Shown: positions 35,256 to 44,410 of the stretch, one piece after another
Layout of the letters: the number at the start of each line of letters is the position of its first letter
Position numbering within the stretch: position 1 is the stretch's first letter
Assembly: GCF_000719705.1 (NCBI RefSeq)
Contig: NZ_JOHO01000053.1
Location: forward strand, 15,010 to 79,009
Direction: 5' to 3'
Origin: Streptomyces sp. NRRL S-350
Lineage (GTDB): Bacteria; Actinomycetota; Actinomycetes; Streptomycetales; Streptomycetaceae
Length of the DNA: 64,000 nucleotides
Program-made: the position numbers and the translations under genes
The notes under the pieces: model-generated
The model's database searches: none
Seen by the model: only the letters and a program-made list of their open reading frames with translations
Told to the model about the DNA's origin: nothing

Positions 35256-35604
35256 CAACCGGCCCCGACGGACCCTGCCCCCCTCGTCAAGGCCTCCTCG
35301 TCAAGGCCTCCTCCAGCGGGGGTGTGTCGGCCGCGTCGCGAGGTCCGTGAAGGGCGTCCGCGGTCGGGAAGGGCGTCCGCGGTCGGGAAGGACGTCCGCG
35401 GTCGGGAAGGAAGACGGCGTCCGCCGGTGCCCCGGTCGTCACCGGCGAACGCCGTGGCGATCGCGCCGAGCCCGGATCTCCGCGTCCCACCCGCGACATA
35501 CCGGTACGACCGACCCGGAAGGCGTGGACGGTGTCGGCGGGAAGATAGGGTCGCCCTAGCTTTTCCAGTGAGATCGATAGGCATGGGCGCGGGGAGGTCC
35601 GGGT
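35256..35604. other. Gene-free stretch with tandem repeats
   Basis: It contains CTCGTCAAGGCCTC twice at 35281-35311 and the 19-bp array at 35352-35408. It is the upstream region of the HTH/PolB/terminal-protein operon, so its promoter, and perhaps binding sites for the HTH protein, should lie here. Confidence 0.45.
35352..35408. repeat. 19-bp tandem repeat (3 copies)
   Basis: GGGCGTCCGCGGTCGGGAA occurs twice exactly and once with one change, about 200 bp upstream of the operon start. Each unit contains the self-complementary TCCGCGG-type core. Iterons like these are common at replication or partition loci. Confidence 0.8.
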
Positions 35605-36237
35605 GTGTTCGTGACGACGGGGCAGGCCGGCTCGGCGCTGGGATGTTCGATTCCGACGGTGAAGAAGCTGATGGCCACCGGCGTGGTGCCCGGCGTGCGC
35701 GACGTCGGCCGGCAGGTGTTCCCGCTGGCCGCGCTCCAGCGGTTGCAGGCCCGGCCGGCCGCGGACCTGAGCGTGCTCGGCCGGGCCGAGGTGGCGGTGC
35801 TGCGCTCGGACGCCCCGGCCCGGGTGGACGAGGCGGACCGGGAGTGGATCGGCTTCGGTACCGCGCTCGACGAGGCGCAGCTGCTGGCGGCGCTGTCGGG
35901 CTGGTGGCGGTGCGACCCGGCGCGGGTCGCGGCCGGCGGCGTGCTGCCGGTGACGGTGGCCGGGTTCGTCGTCGCGGTGCTGACCGGCCTGACCGAGTGG
36001 GAGTCCGACGGCACGGCCGGCACCACGGGGCGCTACCGGTTTCCGAAGGCACGGCTGGGCGGCTACCTGACCGACCTCACCGCCCCGGCGAACGCCGCCG
36101 ACCCGGCCGACCCGGAGGATGCGCGGCTGGCGCGCCTGCTGCTCGGAACCCGCCTGGCGTCCGTCTCCGGCGGCCCGATCGCCTACGTCACCACCCGGCC
36201 GACCGCCGACACCGCCGACGAGGGGGAGCCAGCCTGA
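35605..36237 (+). CDS. HTH DNA-binding protein of the telomere-like operon, 210 aa
   Basis: Residues 1-50 form a MerR/excisionase-like helix-turn-helix (VTTGQAGSALGCSIPTVKKL, then GVRDVGRQVFPLAALQRLQA). The rest is helical and acidic with no family I recognise (WIGFGTALDEAQLLAALSGW). GTG 35605 is the chosen start. Its stop overlaps the ATG of the PolB-like gene (TGATG). The tight coupling suggests it binds the same DNA end or regulates the operon. Confidence 0.6.
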   Translation: MFVTTGQAGSALGCSIPTVKKLMATGVVPGVRDVGRQVFPLAALQRLQARPAADLSVLGRAEVAVLRSDAPARVDEADREWIGFGTALDEAQLLAALSGWWRCDPARVAAGGVLPVTVAGFVVAVLTGLTEWESDGTAGTTGRYRFPKARLGGYLTDLTAPANAADPADPEDARLARLLLGTRLASVSGGPIAYVTTRPTADTADEGEPA

Positions 36238-38513
36238 TGGACCGCAAGACGTACACCGCCGAGCTCGCCGGTCTGCGCGAGCTGCGCTCCGAGATCACGG
36301 CCGCCGAGAAGGCCGTCGCCGCCGCGCAGAAGGAGCTGGACAAGCTCAGCGCCCAGCGTGCGCGCCGGGTGGCCGGACTCGCGGGGTACGAAGGCGCGAA
36401 GGCAGAGACCATCGCGAAGGCCTCGGGCCTGGCGGTCGGCGACGTGGTGCGGATCGCGCCCCTGCTGGACCCGACCCCGGCCGCCGTCCGCGCCGCCAAG
36501 GCCGACGGCCAGGCCGCCACCGCGGCGCCCGCACCCGTCGAGGCGCCGACGGGGGAGCCGGTCGCCGAGCCCGCCGCCGCGGTCGCCCCGGCGCTGACCC
36601 GACCGGCCCCCGTACCCGAGCAGCCGGCCCCGGTCGCCCCGGTCGCCCCGGTGACCGCGGCCGCCTCGGTGACCGCGGCCTCGGTCGAGGTCGAGGTCGT
36701 CGTCGAGGACCAGGCCGTCGTCGAGCAGCCCGCCTCGGTCGAGGCGGCTGTGTCGGTCGCTCCGGTCGCTCCGGTCGCTCCGGTCGCTGCTGCGCCGCGG
36801 CCGGTGGCCGAGGTCGGCCCGCGTGAGCTGCCGACTCTCCCCGAGGGCCCGGCGGGCGCGCGGTTCGAGGCCGTGACCACGGGCCTGGTCTCCAGGCGTC
36901 CCAACTTCACGCAGCAGGCCCGCTCCACGGTGTTCCTGGACGTAGCGGCCGGTCTGCTCGCGGTCCGCGACCAGGTCGTCCGGGTCGACCTCGGCGCCCG
37001 CACCCCGGGCGAGATCCTCGACGCGGTCCTGGCCACCGCGCCCGGCACCGAGCGGGTCTACATCACCGCCGGCGCCCCCTGGCACGACGGCGCCGAGCGC
37101 TACTCCACGCTCAAGGACGCCGTCGCCGCCTGGCTGAACACCCCGTCGGAGCGGTGGACCACCGCCGTCGGCTCCGGCCGGGACAAGCTCGCTGGGCACT
37201 TCGTGCACCAGCGCCAGCCGGTGGGCCGCTACGCCCCCGCGGCCGCGCCGGACGGCGGCAGCACGGAGATCCGGTCGATGGGGGAGTGGTTCGACCCGGA
37301 CGGTGCCGACGTCGTGACCTGCCGCCAGGCGTTCACGCTGCTGTGGCAGGCGCTGCGCCGGCACTGGGACGACGCGGTGCTGATGGGCTCGCCGTCGCAG
37401 ACCGGGCGGGACCTGTGGTCGCGCACCATTCCGACGACGGGCAAGTGGGCGGGCGGCTACCCGGTGCTGTCCGAGGAGCTGCGGGGCCTGCTGCACGCGA
37501 CGGGCGGTCAGGGCCGCACCGAGCTGATCCTGCCGCCGCGCGTCCCGGAGCAGCTGCCCGCGCTGGTGGAGTACGACCGCACCTTCGCCTACGCGAAGCA
37601 CCTGTGGAAGTCGCCGGTGGGAACGCCGCGCCGGATCACGGCCGCCGCGTTCGCGGCGATGACCGAGGCGGAGCAGGTCAAGGCGCTGATGTCCTGCTCG
37701 CACTGGAACGTGCGCGTGACCGTCCCGGCCGGCTGGACCCACGTCGGGCTGCTGCCCGCCCCGGTGACCGGTGACCGGGCCTGGGTCTACCCCTCGGAGC
37801 CGGGCGCCACGTTCACCACGTGGGCGGGCGGCGCGGAGGTGCACCTGGCCCTGTCGAACCACATCGCGCCGTGGAAGGTCGAGATCCTCGGCGGTCTGCT
37901 CTTCGAGGACGGCAAGCCGCTGGACGAGTGGGGCAAGCGGTTGAAGGTCGCCTGGGCGGACCTGACCAACCTCTCCAAGCTGCACGCCGACGAGCGCCAG
38001 CGACAGGCGGCCTATCTCGCCTCCCGCGCGGTCCGCAGTGTGCTGCTGTTCGGCCTGGGCGGGTTCGCGCAGCGCCCGCGCCTGGTCTCCGGCACCACCC
38101 CGGTCGGCGAGGCGCTGCCGGACGGGGTGGAGATCCTCGGCCAGGACGGCGAGGTGGTGACCTGGCAGCGGCAGGCCGGCTTCTCCCGCGACCCGTACGC
38201 CCACCCCGAGTGGGCCGCCTACGTCTGGTCCGGCGCCCGGGCGGCGCTGCTGGACATGAAGTACCGCCAGGGCAAGGAGGTTATCGGCCACGCCGGCGCC
38301 CTGCACGCGAAGCCCGGCACGGTCGTCTACTTCGGCACGGACGGCATCGCCCTGACCGAGCGCCAGCCCTGGCCCTACCGGGGCGAGGTGGGCGACTACC
38401 TCCTCAAGGGCCACCTCACCGGCCCCGTCGAGCACCCGAGGAGCCAGGAGCAGTACCTCAAGCTGCGCGCCCTGGGCCGCGCCGAACTCGCCGCGAAGGG
38501 AGCTGACCAGTGA
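36237..38513 (+). CDS. Tap-like protein with family-B DNA polymerase-like motifs, 758 aa
   Basis: Residues 1-45 are a predicted coiled coil (ITAAEKAVAAAQKELDKLSA); about 85-205 is an Ala/Pro/Val linker; 235-300 resembles the N-terminal block of Streptomyces telomere-associated proteins (STVFLDVAAGLLAVRDQVV). Polymerase-like motifs follow in order: A, VEYDRTFAYAK (Asp447); B, VRSVLLFGLGGFAQR (about 598-612); C, VVYFGTDGIAL (Tyr698, Asp702). Size and order match Tap, which precedes tpg and adds nucleotides to the terminal protein. Overall similarity is low by eye, so this is inference. A plasmid or phage polymerase is the alternative. Confidence 0.55.
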   Translation: MDRKTYTAELAGLRELRSEITAAEKAVAAAQKELDKLSAQRARRVAGLAGYEGAKAETIAKASGLAVGDVVRIAPLLDPTPAAVRAAKADGQAATAAPAPVEAPTGEPVAEPAAAVAPALTRPAPVPEQPAPVAPVAPVTAAASVTAASVEVEVVVEDQAVVEQPASVEAAVSVAPVAPVAPVAAAPRPVAEVGPRELPTLPEGPAGARFEAVTTGLVSRRPNFTQQARSTVFLDVAAGLLAVRDQVVRVDLGARTPGEILDAVLATAPGTERVYITAGAPWHDGAERYSTLKDAVAAWLNTPSERWTTAVGSGRDKLAGHFVHQRQPVGRYAPAAAPDGGSTEIRSMGEWFDPDGADVVTCRQAFTLLWQALRRHWDDAVLMGSPSQTGRDLWSRTIPTTGKWAGGYPVLSEELRGLLHATGGQGRTELILPPRVPEQLPALVEYDRTFAYAKHLWKSPVGTPRRITAAAFAAMTEAEQVKALMSCSHWNVRVTVPAGWTHVGLLPAPVTGDRAWVYPSEPGATFTTWAGGAEVHLALSNHIAPWKVEILGGLLFEDGKPLDEWGKRLKVAWADLTNLSKLHADERQRQAAYLASRAVRSVLLFGLGGFAQRPRLVSGTTPVGEALPDGVEILGQDGEVVTWQRQAGFSRDPYAHPEWAAYVWSGARAALLDMKYRQGKEVIGHAGALHAKPGTVVYFGTDGIALTERQPWPYRGEVGDYLLKGHLTGPVEHPRSQEQYLKLRALGRAELAAKGADQ

Positions 38514-39211
38514 GCCCGGCCGACCCGAACCAGCCGAACGAAGCCGCCCGCCTGACCCAGGAACTGATCGACCAGGGCTACACCAAGCGCCAGGTCGCCA
38601 GGATGCTCGGCCGCGACGCCTCGCTCGTCTCCCAGTTCTTCACCAAGGGCAAGGGCAAGGCGTTCGTCGCCGCGCTGCGCCAGGTCGTCCGGGCGGTGCA
38701 CGGCGGCGAACGCGACCCCGAGGCGCTCGCCGCCGTCGCCCGGGAGAACGTTCAGCGGCGCCGCACGAAGACCGGGCAGAAGGCCCGGGTACGCGGCAAG
38801 GACGTCGTCGGCGAGGCAGGCGGCTCGATGGCCGGCCGGGCAGGGAAGCAGGCCATCAAGTCCGGCGCCGCCCACCTCGCCGCCGTGGTGCACGAGACCG
38901 GCCAGGCCGGTGGCCGCCTCGCCTTCACCGTCCGGATGAAAGCCGACCAGTACACGATGTCGGCCGGCTCCACCGAGGACTCCCCGGGGCTGCGCCGCGG
39001 CTTCATCCCCCGCGCGGACGGCACGGAGGAGCGCACCTACGGCTCCGCGTCCACCGGCGGGTTCGACGCCGCCGAGTGGAGTCGGCGGGTCGCCGAGCAC
39101 CACGGCGACGTCACCGAGGCCATGAAGGGGTGGCTGGTGGAGACCGGCCGCGCCGTCGAGGACGCCGACATCGCCTACCTCGAAGTCCGCGGCTGGGTGC
39201 CGCCCGAGTAG
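38510..39211 (+). CDS. Tpg-like terminal protein candidate, 233 aa
   Basis: GTG 38510 overlaps the upstream stop (GTGA). Residues 15-50 form an HTH (LIDQGYTKRQVARMLGRDAS); 80-100 are very basic (QRRRTKTGQKARVRGK); residues 153-157 read GSTED; the end reads VEDADIAYLEVRGW. As I recall them, Streptomyces Tpg proteins have an HTH, a basic stretch, GSTDD whose Thr is the priming residue, and a C-terminal DIEYLEL. Thr155 would therefore be the nucleotide acceptor. It is about 45 residues longer than Tpg. Identity elsewhere is weak, so it could also be a simple regulator. Confidence 0.5.
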   Translation: MSPADPNQPNEAARLTQELIDQGYTKRQVARMLGRDASLVSQFFTKGKGKAFVAALRQVVRAVHGGERDPEALAAVARENVQRRRTKTGQKARVRGKDVVGEAGGSMAGRAGKQAIKSGAAHLAAVVHETGQAGGRLAFTVRMKADQYTMSAGSTEDSPGLRRGFIPRADGTEERTYGSASTGGFDAAEWSRRVAEHHGDVTEAMKGWLVETGRAVEDADIAYLEVRGWVPPE

Positions 39212-39244
39212 CACCGCCCGCCCCCGCACGTGCGACTGGGCGCT

Positions 39245-39490
39245 TCAGTCGGCGAGTGGGCGGTCGAGTCGGCGGGTTGAGCATGTGGTGTCGGCGCACT
39301 CAGCGCGGTGGTGGTCGGGCGGCTCCCACCAGGCGGCGGCGTCGTGGAACGGGCAGCCGATGCGCGCGGACTTCGTGGTGCTCTCCGAGCCGTAATGGCC
39401 CGTGTCGCGCCGGGAGTTGGCGCGGGTCCAGCCGCGGCCGACGTCGGTGGGCTGGACAGGTCGAGTACGGGGCGTGATTGCGCAGGTCAC
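39245..39490 (-). CDS. Small Cys/His-rich protein, 81 aa
   Basis: GTG 39490 is preceded by GGGGAG at 5-nt spacing. The C-terminal half has a possible zinc site: IGCPFHDAAAWWEPPDHHRA followed by ECADTTCSTRRLDRP. No family is recognised. It converges on the terminal-protein-like gene. Confidence 0.45.
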   Translation of the reverse strand: MTCAITPRTRPVQPTDVGRGWTRANSRRDTGHYGSESTTKSARIGCPFHDAAAWWEPPDHHRAECADTTCSTRRLDRPLAD

Positions 39491-39812
39491 GGCTGCTCCC
39501 CTCGTTCGGGGTGGCCGGTACGCGCGCAGGAGGGGGGTTTTCCGGCGGCTGGGCGACGTCGCGCTCGAGCCGGTCGAGGGCTCGTGCATCCGGGGCGGCT
39601 CCCGGCCGGTGTCAGCGACTCCGCCGCAGGTTCGTTGCTCCTGAAGGCGTTTCACCGCGAGCTTGCGGGCCGGTGCGCCCCGGGAAAGGGCACGTGCTCA
39701 GTCCCGATTGCCGGGGACTGCGCTGCCGTGGACCGGTTGGTGCGGGGTCGGGCGGAGCCGTGGGAGCGGCCGGGCGGGCCGGCATGCTATTTTTGTGATC
39801 GATCGTTCAACT

Positions 39813-40421
39813 ATGGGGGTGCCGGTGGGACGCAAGCAGCTGTGGGATCGGACGGAGGTACTGGCCTCCGCCATGCGGCTGTTCCGTCGCCGCGGCTACC
39901 TCGGGGCCTCACTGCGGGACATCGAGGAGGCGACCGGGCTGCATCCGGGCAGCCTGTACCGGGTCTTCCAGAACAAGGACGGCCTGTTCCGCGCGGCACT
40001 GGACGCCTACAACGACCAGGTGGTGCAGGGCCGCGTCCGGGCCCATCTCCTGGAACCGGCGGACCCGGTGGCAGGCATCCGGTCGTTCTTCACCTCGGCG
40101 TTCGAGACCGGCCTCGATCCCGATCCGGGATGTCTGCTCACCAACACCGCCGTGGAGTCCTTCACCGTGCCGCAGGCCGCCGACGCGGTTCACCGAGGGC
40201 TGGAGACGATCGAGTCCGGCTTCACCGAGGCCCTGACGCGCGCCCGCAACCTGGGCCGGCTGTCCGCGGACCTCGACGTCGAGGTTTCGGCAGCCCACCT
40301 GCTGACGCTCTATCAGGGCCTGCTGGTGCTGGTTCGGGCCGGCACCCCCATCACGAAACTGCACACGATCACCGACGGCGCGATGGCGTCGATCGGCCCC
40401 GAGGAAGAGGGACAGCGATGA
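39813..40421 (+). CDS. TetR-family transcriptional regulator, 202 aa
   Basis: The HTH is MRLFRRRGYLGASLRDIEEA, TGLHPGSLYRVFQNKDGLFR, and the C-terminal domain is the TetR_C_10/16 type (CLLTNTAVESFTVPQAADAV). ATG 39813 is very close to a TATTTT -10-like box at 39789, so the leader is short. A GATCGATC palindrome at 39798-39805 may be its operator. First gene of a three-gene coupled operon. Confidence 0.85.
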   Translation: MGVPVGRKQLWDRTEVLASAMRLFRRRGYLGASLRDIEEATGLHPGSLYRVFQNKDGLFRAALDAYNDQVVQGRVRAHLLEPADPVAGIRSFFTSAFETGLDPDPGCLLTNTAVESFTVPQAADAVHRGLETIESGFTEALTRARNLGRLSADLDVEVSAAHLLTLYQGLLVLVRAGTPITKLHTITDGAMASIGPEEEGQR

Positions 40422-40765
40422 GTGACTCACAGCAGCTCTGGACGGACTATGCCGCGTGCTGGTCGGCCGACCCCGGCGAGCGGCTCGCCGCACTCGGCGC
40501 GGTCGCGGTCGAAGACGTCGCCTACCGGGACCCGGGCACGGAGGTCGGCGGGCTGACCGAGCTGGCCGCCTACATGGCCGGCTTCGCCGGGGCCTTCCCC
40601 GGCCACCGGTTCCGCATCGACGAGGTACTCGAGCACCACGACCGGTCGCTCGCACGGTGGACCCAGCTCGGGGAGCAGGGCGAGCCCGCCATGGCGGGCG
40701 TGAGCACCGCGCTCCACCGCGACGGCCGGCTCGCCGACATCACCGGGTTCTTCCTGCCCGCGTGA
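40418..40765 (+). CDS. SnoaL/NTF2-like protein, 115 aa
   Basis: ATG overlaps the TetR stop (ATGA). The NTF2-like fold shows LWTDYAACWSADPGERLAAL, YRDPGTEVGGLTELAAYMAG, FPGHRFRIDEVLEHHDRSLA. It is a small polyketide-cyclase-like or ligand-binding protein; the substrate is unknown. Confidence 0.75.
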   Translation: MSDSQQLWTDYAACWSADPGERLAALGAVAVEDVAYRDPGTEVGGLTELAAYMAGFAGAFPGHRFRIDEVLEHHDRSLARWTQLGEQGEPAMAGVSTALHRDGRLADITGFFLPA

Positions 40766-41073
40766 GCGGATCCCGCAGCCTCGCCGAGTACCTGGCCGAT
40801 CAGCTGGCGCCCCTCGGCGAGGTCACCGTCCACCGCTACTTCGGCGGCTGGGCACTGCGCAGCCACGCCGTCCAGTTCGCGATCGTGATGGACACCCTCT
40901 ACCTCCGCGTCGACGGCTCGGCCCGACCCGACTACGAGAAGGCCGGGTCCACACCGTTCACCTACCACGCCGCAGGCCGCGAGATAGTGGTACGCACCTA
41001 CTACAGCGTCCCGACGGAAGTGATCGACGACAGCGCCGAACTGTGCGCCCTGGCCCGCACGGCACTGGCCTGA
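40762..41073 (+). CDS. TfoX N-terminal-domain protein, 103 aa
   Basis: GTG 40762 overlaps the previous stop. SLAEYLADQLAPLGEVTVHR, YFGGWALRSHAVQFAIVMDT, LYLRVDG and AGSTPFTYHAAGREIVV are the TfoX/Sxy N-terminal fold. In actinomycetes these are small proteins of unclear role, often beside TetR genes. It ends the operon. Confidence 0.8.
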   Translation: MSGSRSLAEYLADQLAPLGEVTVHRYFGGWALRSHAVQFAIVMDTLYLRVDGSARPDYEKAGSTPFTYHAAGREIVVRTYYSVPTEVIDDSAELCALARTALA

Positions 41074-41382
41074 CCAGCCAATCCCCAACCGCCGGGCGAC
41101 GGCACGGCGCCGGTCGAATGCTCCGCCGTCCGGTCGCGCCGAGCCGCTCGACCGCCTGGGCAGGGACCCCGTAAGGAACCAGAAGACCAGCCGACGAGCA
41201 AGGAGGCGAGCAGACCGGTCCCGCCCCCGGTCAACGCTCACCTCGCCAACTGAAGCGCTCGGTCACAGGTCGGCCTCTCCCCATCCATGACCTGGCCCCG
41301 GGGAGAGGCCGCCCGCCCGACCATCCCACAGCCTCGACTACCCCGCTCCGCCGTCTCAGCATCCGAAGGAGGCCCACCCGCC
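41074..41382. other. Gene-free stretch before the helicase
   Basis: I see no ORF with a good start. It carries the helicase promoter region and the AAGGAGG ribosome binding site at 41366-41372. Confidence 0.5.
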
Positions 41383-43776
41383 GTGGAGACCACCACCGCC
41401 ACCGCCGAGCGGCACGTGCCGGCCGCGTTCCGTGCCGCAACCGGGCAGCCGGTCCCGGCGCAGCCGTCCGCCACCGTGGCGAACCCGTTGCCGCTGCACT
41501 GGTTCCAGAAGGACGCGGTGGCGGCTGCGGTGCGCGAGGTGAAGGCCGGCGGCCGGGCGACGGTGGTCGCGGCGACCGGCTCCGGCAAGACCCTGATCGC
41601 GGCCGGCTGCGCCCGGCGTCTGGCGGTGCGGGGGCGGGTGCTGGTGCTGGTGCCGACGATCGAGCTGCTGGAGCAGACGGCGGAGGCGTGGTCGTTGCGG
41701 GGCGGGCGCCGGGGTCTGGCGGTGGCGGCGTGTTCGCGGGAGGAGGCGCTGGAGAGCGCGGAGGCAGGCGGGCGGATCCGTGCCGAGGTGTCCACGCAGG
41801 CCGCCCGCCTCGCCGACCTGGTCGCCGCGGCCAGGACCGGCGAGGCGGTCACCGTGTACGCCACCTACGCCTCGCTGGAGCGGATCGTGCAGGCCCACCA
41901 GCAGTTCGGGCTCCCGGCGTGGGACCTGGTGGTGGTCGACGAGGCGCACCGCACCGCCGGTTCGGAGGGCAAGGCGTGGGCCGCGGTCCACGACGACGGC
42001 CAGGTCCCCGCCGCGCGCCGGCTGTACTTCACCGCGACCCCGCGGATCGCGGACGACCGGCGCGCGAAGGACGGCCTGGCCGACCTCGCCGACGCCGACG
42101 GCGACACCGACGACGCCGAGCAGCTGCCCGCGCTCTGCTCCATGGACGACGAGACGATCTACGGCCCCACCGTCTCCACCTGGACCCTCGGCCAAGGCAT
42201 CGAGCACGGCTACCTCGCCGACTACCGCGTCCTGGTGCCGGTCGTCACCGACGAGGACCTGCGCGACCTGCTCAACCTGCCCGCCGTCGCCGACCTGCGC
42301 TCCCAGCGCTCCAACGAGGACCTGCTGCGCCTCGCGCTGCAGATCGCGGTGCTGCGCGCGGTCGCCGACCTCGGCCTGCGCCGGGTGATCACGTTCCACT
42401 CGCGGGTGGCCGGGGCGCGGGAGTTCGCCGGCAGCCTGCTGGAGGCCTCGGAGCTGTTGCAGGACGCGGACCGTCCGGAGCGGATCTGGGCGAAGGCGGT
42501 CGCCGGCACCGATCGGCTGCGGGAGCGCCGGGCCGCGTTCGCGGAGTTCAAGGCCCACACCGGCGAGGACGGCGAGGAGTGCGGCATCCTCTGCAACTCC
42601 CGCCTGCTGACGGAAGGCATCGACGTCGCCGCCGTCGACGCGGTCTGCTTCGCCGACCCCAAATCCAGCGTGATCGACATCGTCCAGGCCGTCGGGCGGG
42701 CGCTGCGCCAGTCCTACCGGCAGGGCAAGGTGTCCTGGGTCATCATCCCGGTCTACCTGCCGACGCCCGCGGTCGGCGACGACGGCACGGCGGCCGCCGA
42801 CCCGGCCGAGGTCCGCGACGCCGGGGAGGCGGTGAAGGCCGAGGCCGACACCGAGCTCGAGGCCTCCAGCTTCCGCACCATCTGGCGGGTCCTGCGCGCC
42901 CTGGCCGCGCACGACGCCCGGGTCGTCGGACGGATCACCGAACTGCGCGGCACCCGATCCCAGGGCGCCGCACACACCACCACGGAGGCCTCGGCCGCCG
43001 AAGCCGCCGACACCGGGGCCGGGGAGCGCGAGCAGCCGTCGGCGGCGGCGGCGGAGTCGCCGGTGGACTGGCTGCGCATCGACGCCCGCCGCCACGCCGC
43101 CCAAATCCTGCAGACCGTGAAGCTGCGCGCGTTCAACCCGCGGGCGACGGAGTGGCAGCGCATGCACGCCGTCGCCGCCAGGTTCCACATCGAGCACGGC
43201 CACCTCGACCCCACCGACAGGACGACCCACGCGGAGCTGGTCTCCTGGCTCGCCCGCCAGCGCCACCTCAACGGCCAGGGCCTGCTCGACCCGGCCCGGG
43301 TCTCGGAGCTGGACGCCCTCGGCATGATCTGGTCGAAGAACGCCAACGCCTGGGAACGCGGCTACGCCTACGCGAAGGCCTTCCACCGCCGGCACGGCCA
43401 CCTCGCGATCCCCGCGACCGCGAAGCTGGACGACTACGCGGTCGGCGCGTGGATGCGCCGCCAGCGCCGCGCCGACAACCTCACCCCCGACCAGACGGCC
43501 AAGCTGGACGCCCTGGACGAGCTCTGGCGCCTGGAGCCGGACTGGAACCGCTCCTACCGCCGCCTGCTCGCCTACCTCGCCGCCGGTGGCACCCTCACCG
43601 GCCCCGTCAACCGCACCGGCCTCGGCGACGACCCGACGTTCCGCCCCGGCACGTGGCTGCGCAAGCAGGCGGGCGCCCGCACCGAGGGGAAGCTGACCGA
43701 GCAGCAGACCGCGCTCCTGGACGCGCTGCTCGCCGCCGAGAACGGCCGCGGGGCCGCCGGCGCCCACCCGACTTAG
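41383..43776 (+). CDS. DEAH-box helicase with helicase-associated (HA) repeats, 797 aa
   Basis: GTG 41383 with AAGGAGG 10 nt before is chosen over ATG 41287. Superfamily 2 motifs: Walker A VVAATGSGKTLIAAG, DEAH in LVVVDEAHRTAG, YFTATPR, and the C-terminal lobe NSRLLTEGIDVAAVDAVCF, IVQAVGRALRQS. After a charged linker, residues about 575-760 carry HA repeats (WQRMHAVAARFHIEHGHLDP, WERGYAYAKAFHRRHGHLAI, and more). Such helicases are common on linear plasmids and chromosome ends of Streptomyces. It lies 2 kb after the Tap/Tpg-like genes and may serve the same replicon. Confidence 0.85.
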   Translation: METTTATAERHVPAAFRAATGQPVPAQPSATVANPLPLHWFQKDAVAAAVREVKAGGRATVVAATGSGKTLIAAGCARRLAVRGRVLVLVPTIELLEQTAEAWSLRGGRRGLAVAACSREEALESAEAGGRIRAEVSTQAARLADLVAAARTGEAVTVYATYASLERIVQAHQQFGLPAWDLVVVDEAHRTAGSEGKAWAAVHDDGQVPAARRLYFTATPRIADDRRAKDGLADLADADGDTDDAEQLPALCSMDDETIYGPTVSTWTLGQGIEHGYLADYRVLVPVVTDEDLRDLLNLPAVADLRSQRSNEDLLRLALQIAVLRAVADLGLRRVITFHSRVAGAREFAGSLLEASELLQDADRPERIWAKAVAGTDRLRERRAAFAEFKAHTGEDGEECGILCNSRLLTEGIDVAAVDAVCFADPKSSVIDIVQAVGRALRQSYRQGKVSWVIIPVYLPTPAVGDDGTAAADPAEVRDAGEAVKAEADTELEASSFRTIWRVLRALAAHDARVVGRITELRGTRSQGAAHTTTEASAAEAADTGAGEREQPSAAAAESPVDWLRIDARRHAAQILQTVKLRAFNPRATEWQRMHAVAARFHIEHGHLDPTDRTTHAELVSWLARQRHLNGQGLLDPARVSELDALGMIWSKNANAWERGYAYAKAFHRRHGHLAIPATAKLDDYAVGAWMRRQRRADNLTPDQTAKLDALDELWRLEPDWNRSYRRLLAYLAAGGTLTGPVNRTGLGDDPTFRPGTWLRKQAGARTEGKLTEQQTALLDALLAAENGRGAAGAHPT

Positions 43777-44410
43777 ACACCACCGCACGCACCATCGCGG
43801 ACACCACCGCACGCACCACCGCAGGTACGCGCGCAGGAACCACCGCACCCTGCGGGGCCGTGCTGTTGGTGAGCGCCTACGCCTTGGCGCGGGACGCCGA
43901 GGACCCGTCGGCCGCAGTGGAAGAGGTCTTCGCTCTCATCGAGCACGGCTTCGGACCCGCAGTGGGCCGGCAACCAGAGGAGCCGCTGAAGTAGCCGCCG
44001 TCGGGGTGGAGGGCGGTGAACACCCGGCCGCCGCAGCCCCCGGCCGCCGCAGCCCCCGGCTGCCCGCACGCCTGGCCGCCCGCAGCACCTGGCCGCCGTA
44101 GCGCCGTGCGGCCGCTCCTGTCGGCGGATCGGGCGGATCGGGCGGATGGAAGGCCGGCTCCCGCTCCAGCACGGTCCGGGACACCGCCCGGATCGGCCCT
44201 GCCGGCTCGGGAACGCGCCTGGCTGGTCCGGCGGCGTGGTTCCGGTCGACCGCGCCGGGGGCTCCACATCCTGCTGCCGTGCCGCCCGTAGGGAAGTGCC
44301 GCGGGGGACCGTCGCAGAGACCCCGACTCTGCCCTGAAGTACCTTCCGCCGCGCCGTGGCCGTCGGGTTGAGTGGGACGTTGCCGACGATCCCAGGAGGG
44401 GCGGAGCCCG
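43777..44410. other. Gene-free stretch with short repeats
   Basis: Starts with repeated ACCACCGCACGCACC units just after the helicase. A plus-strand segment at 43856-43994 reads like a regulator C-terminus (LLVSAYALARDAEDPSAAVE) but has no start. CGGCCGCCGCAGCCCC and GGCGGATCG are repeated at 44029-44150. Confidence 0.4.

Noticed and set aside
41356..43848. 830-codon minus-strand ORF under the helicase gene
   Set aside because: Antisense shadow in GC-rich DNA; no motifs and no ribosome binding site, while the plus strand has all helicase motifs.
43856..43994. TetR-like C-terminal segment after the helicase
   Set aside because: Too short and without start, HTH or clear family match; kept only as a note in the gap entry.
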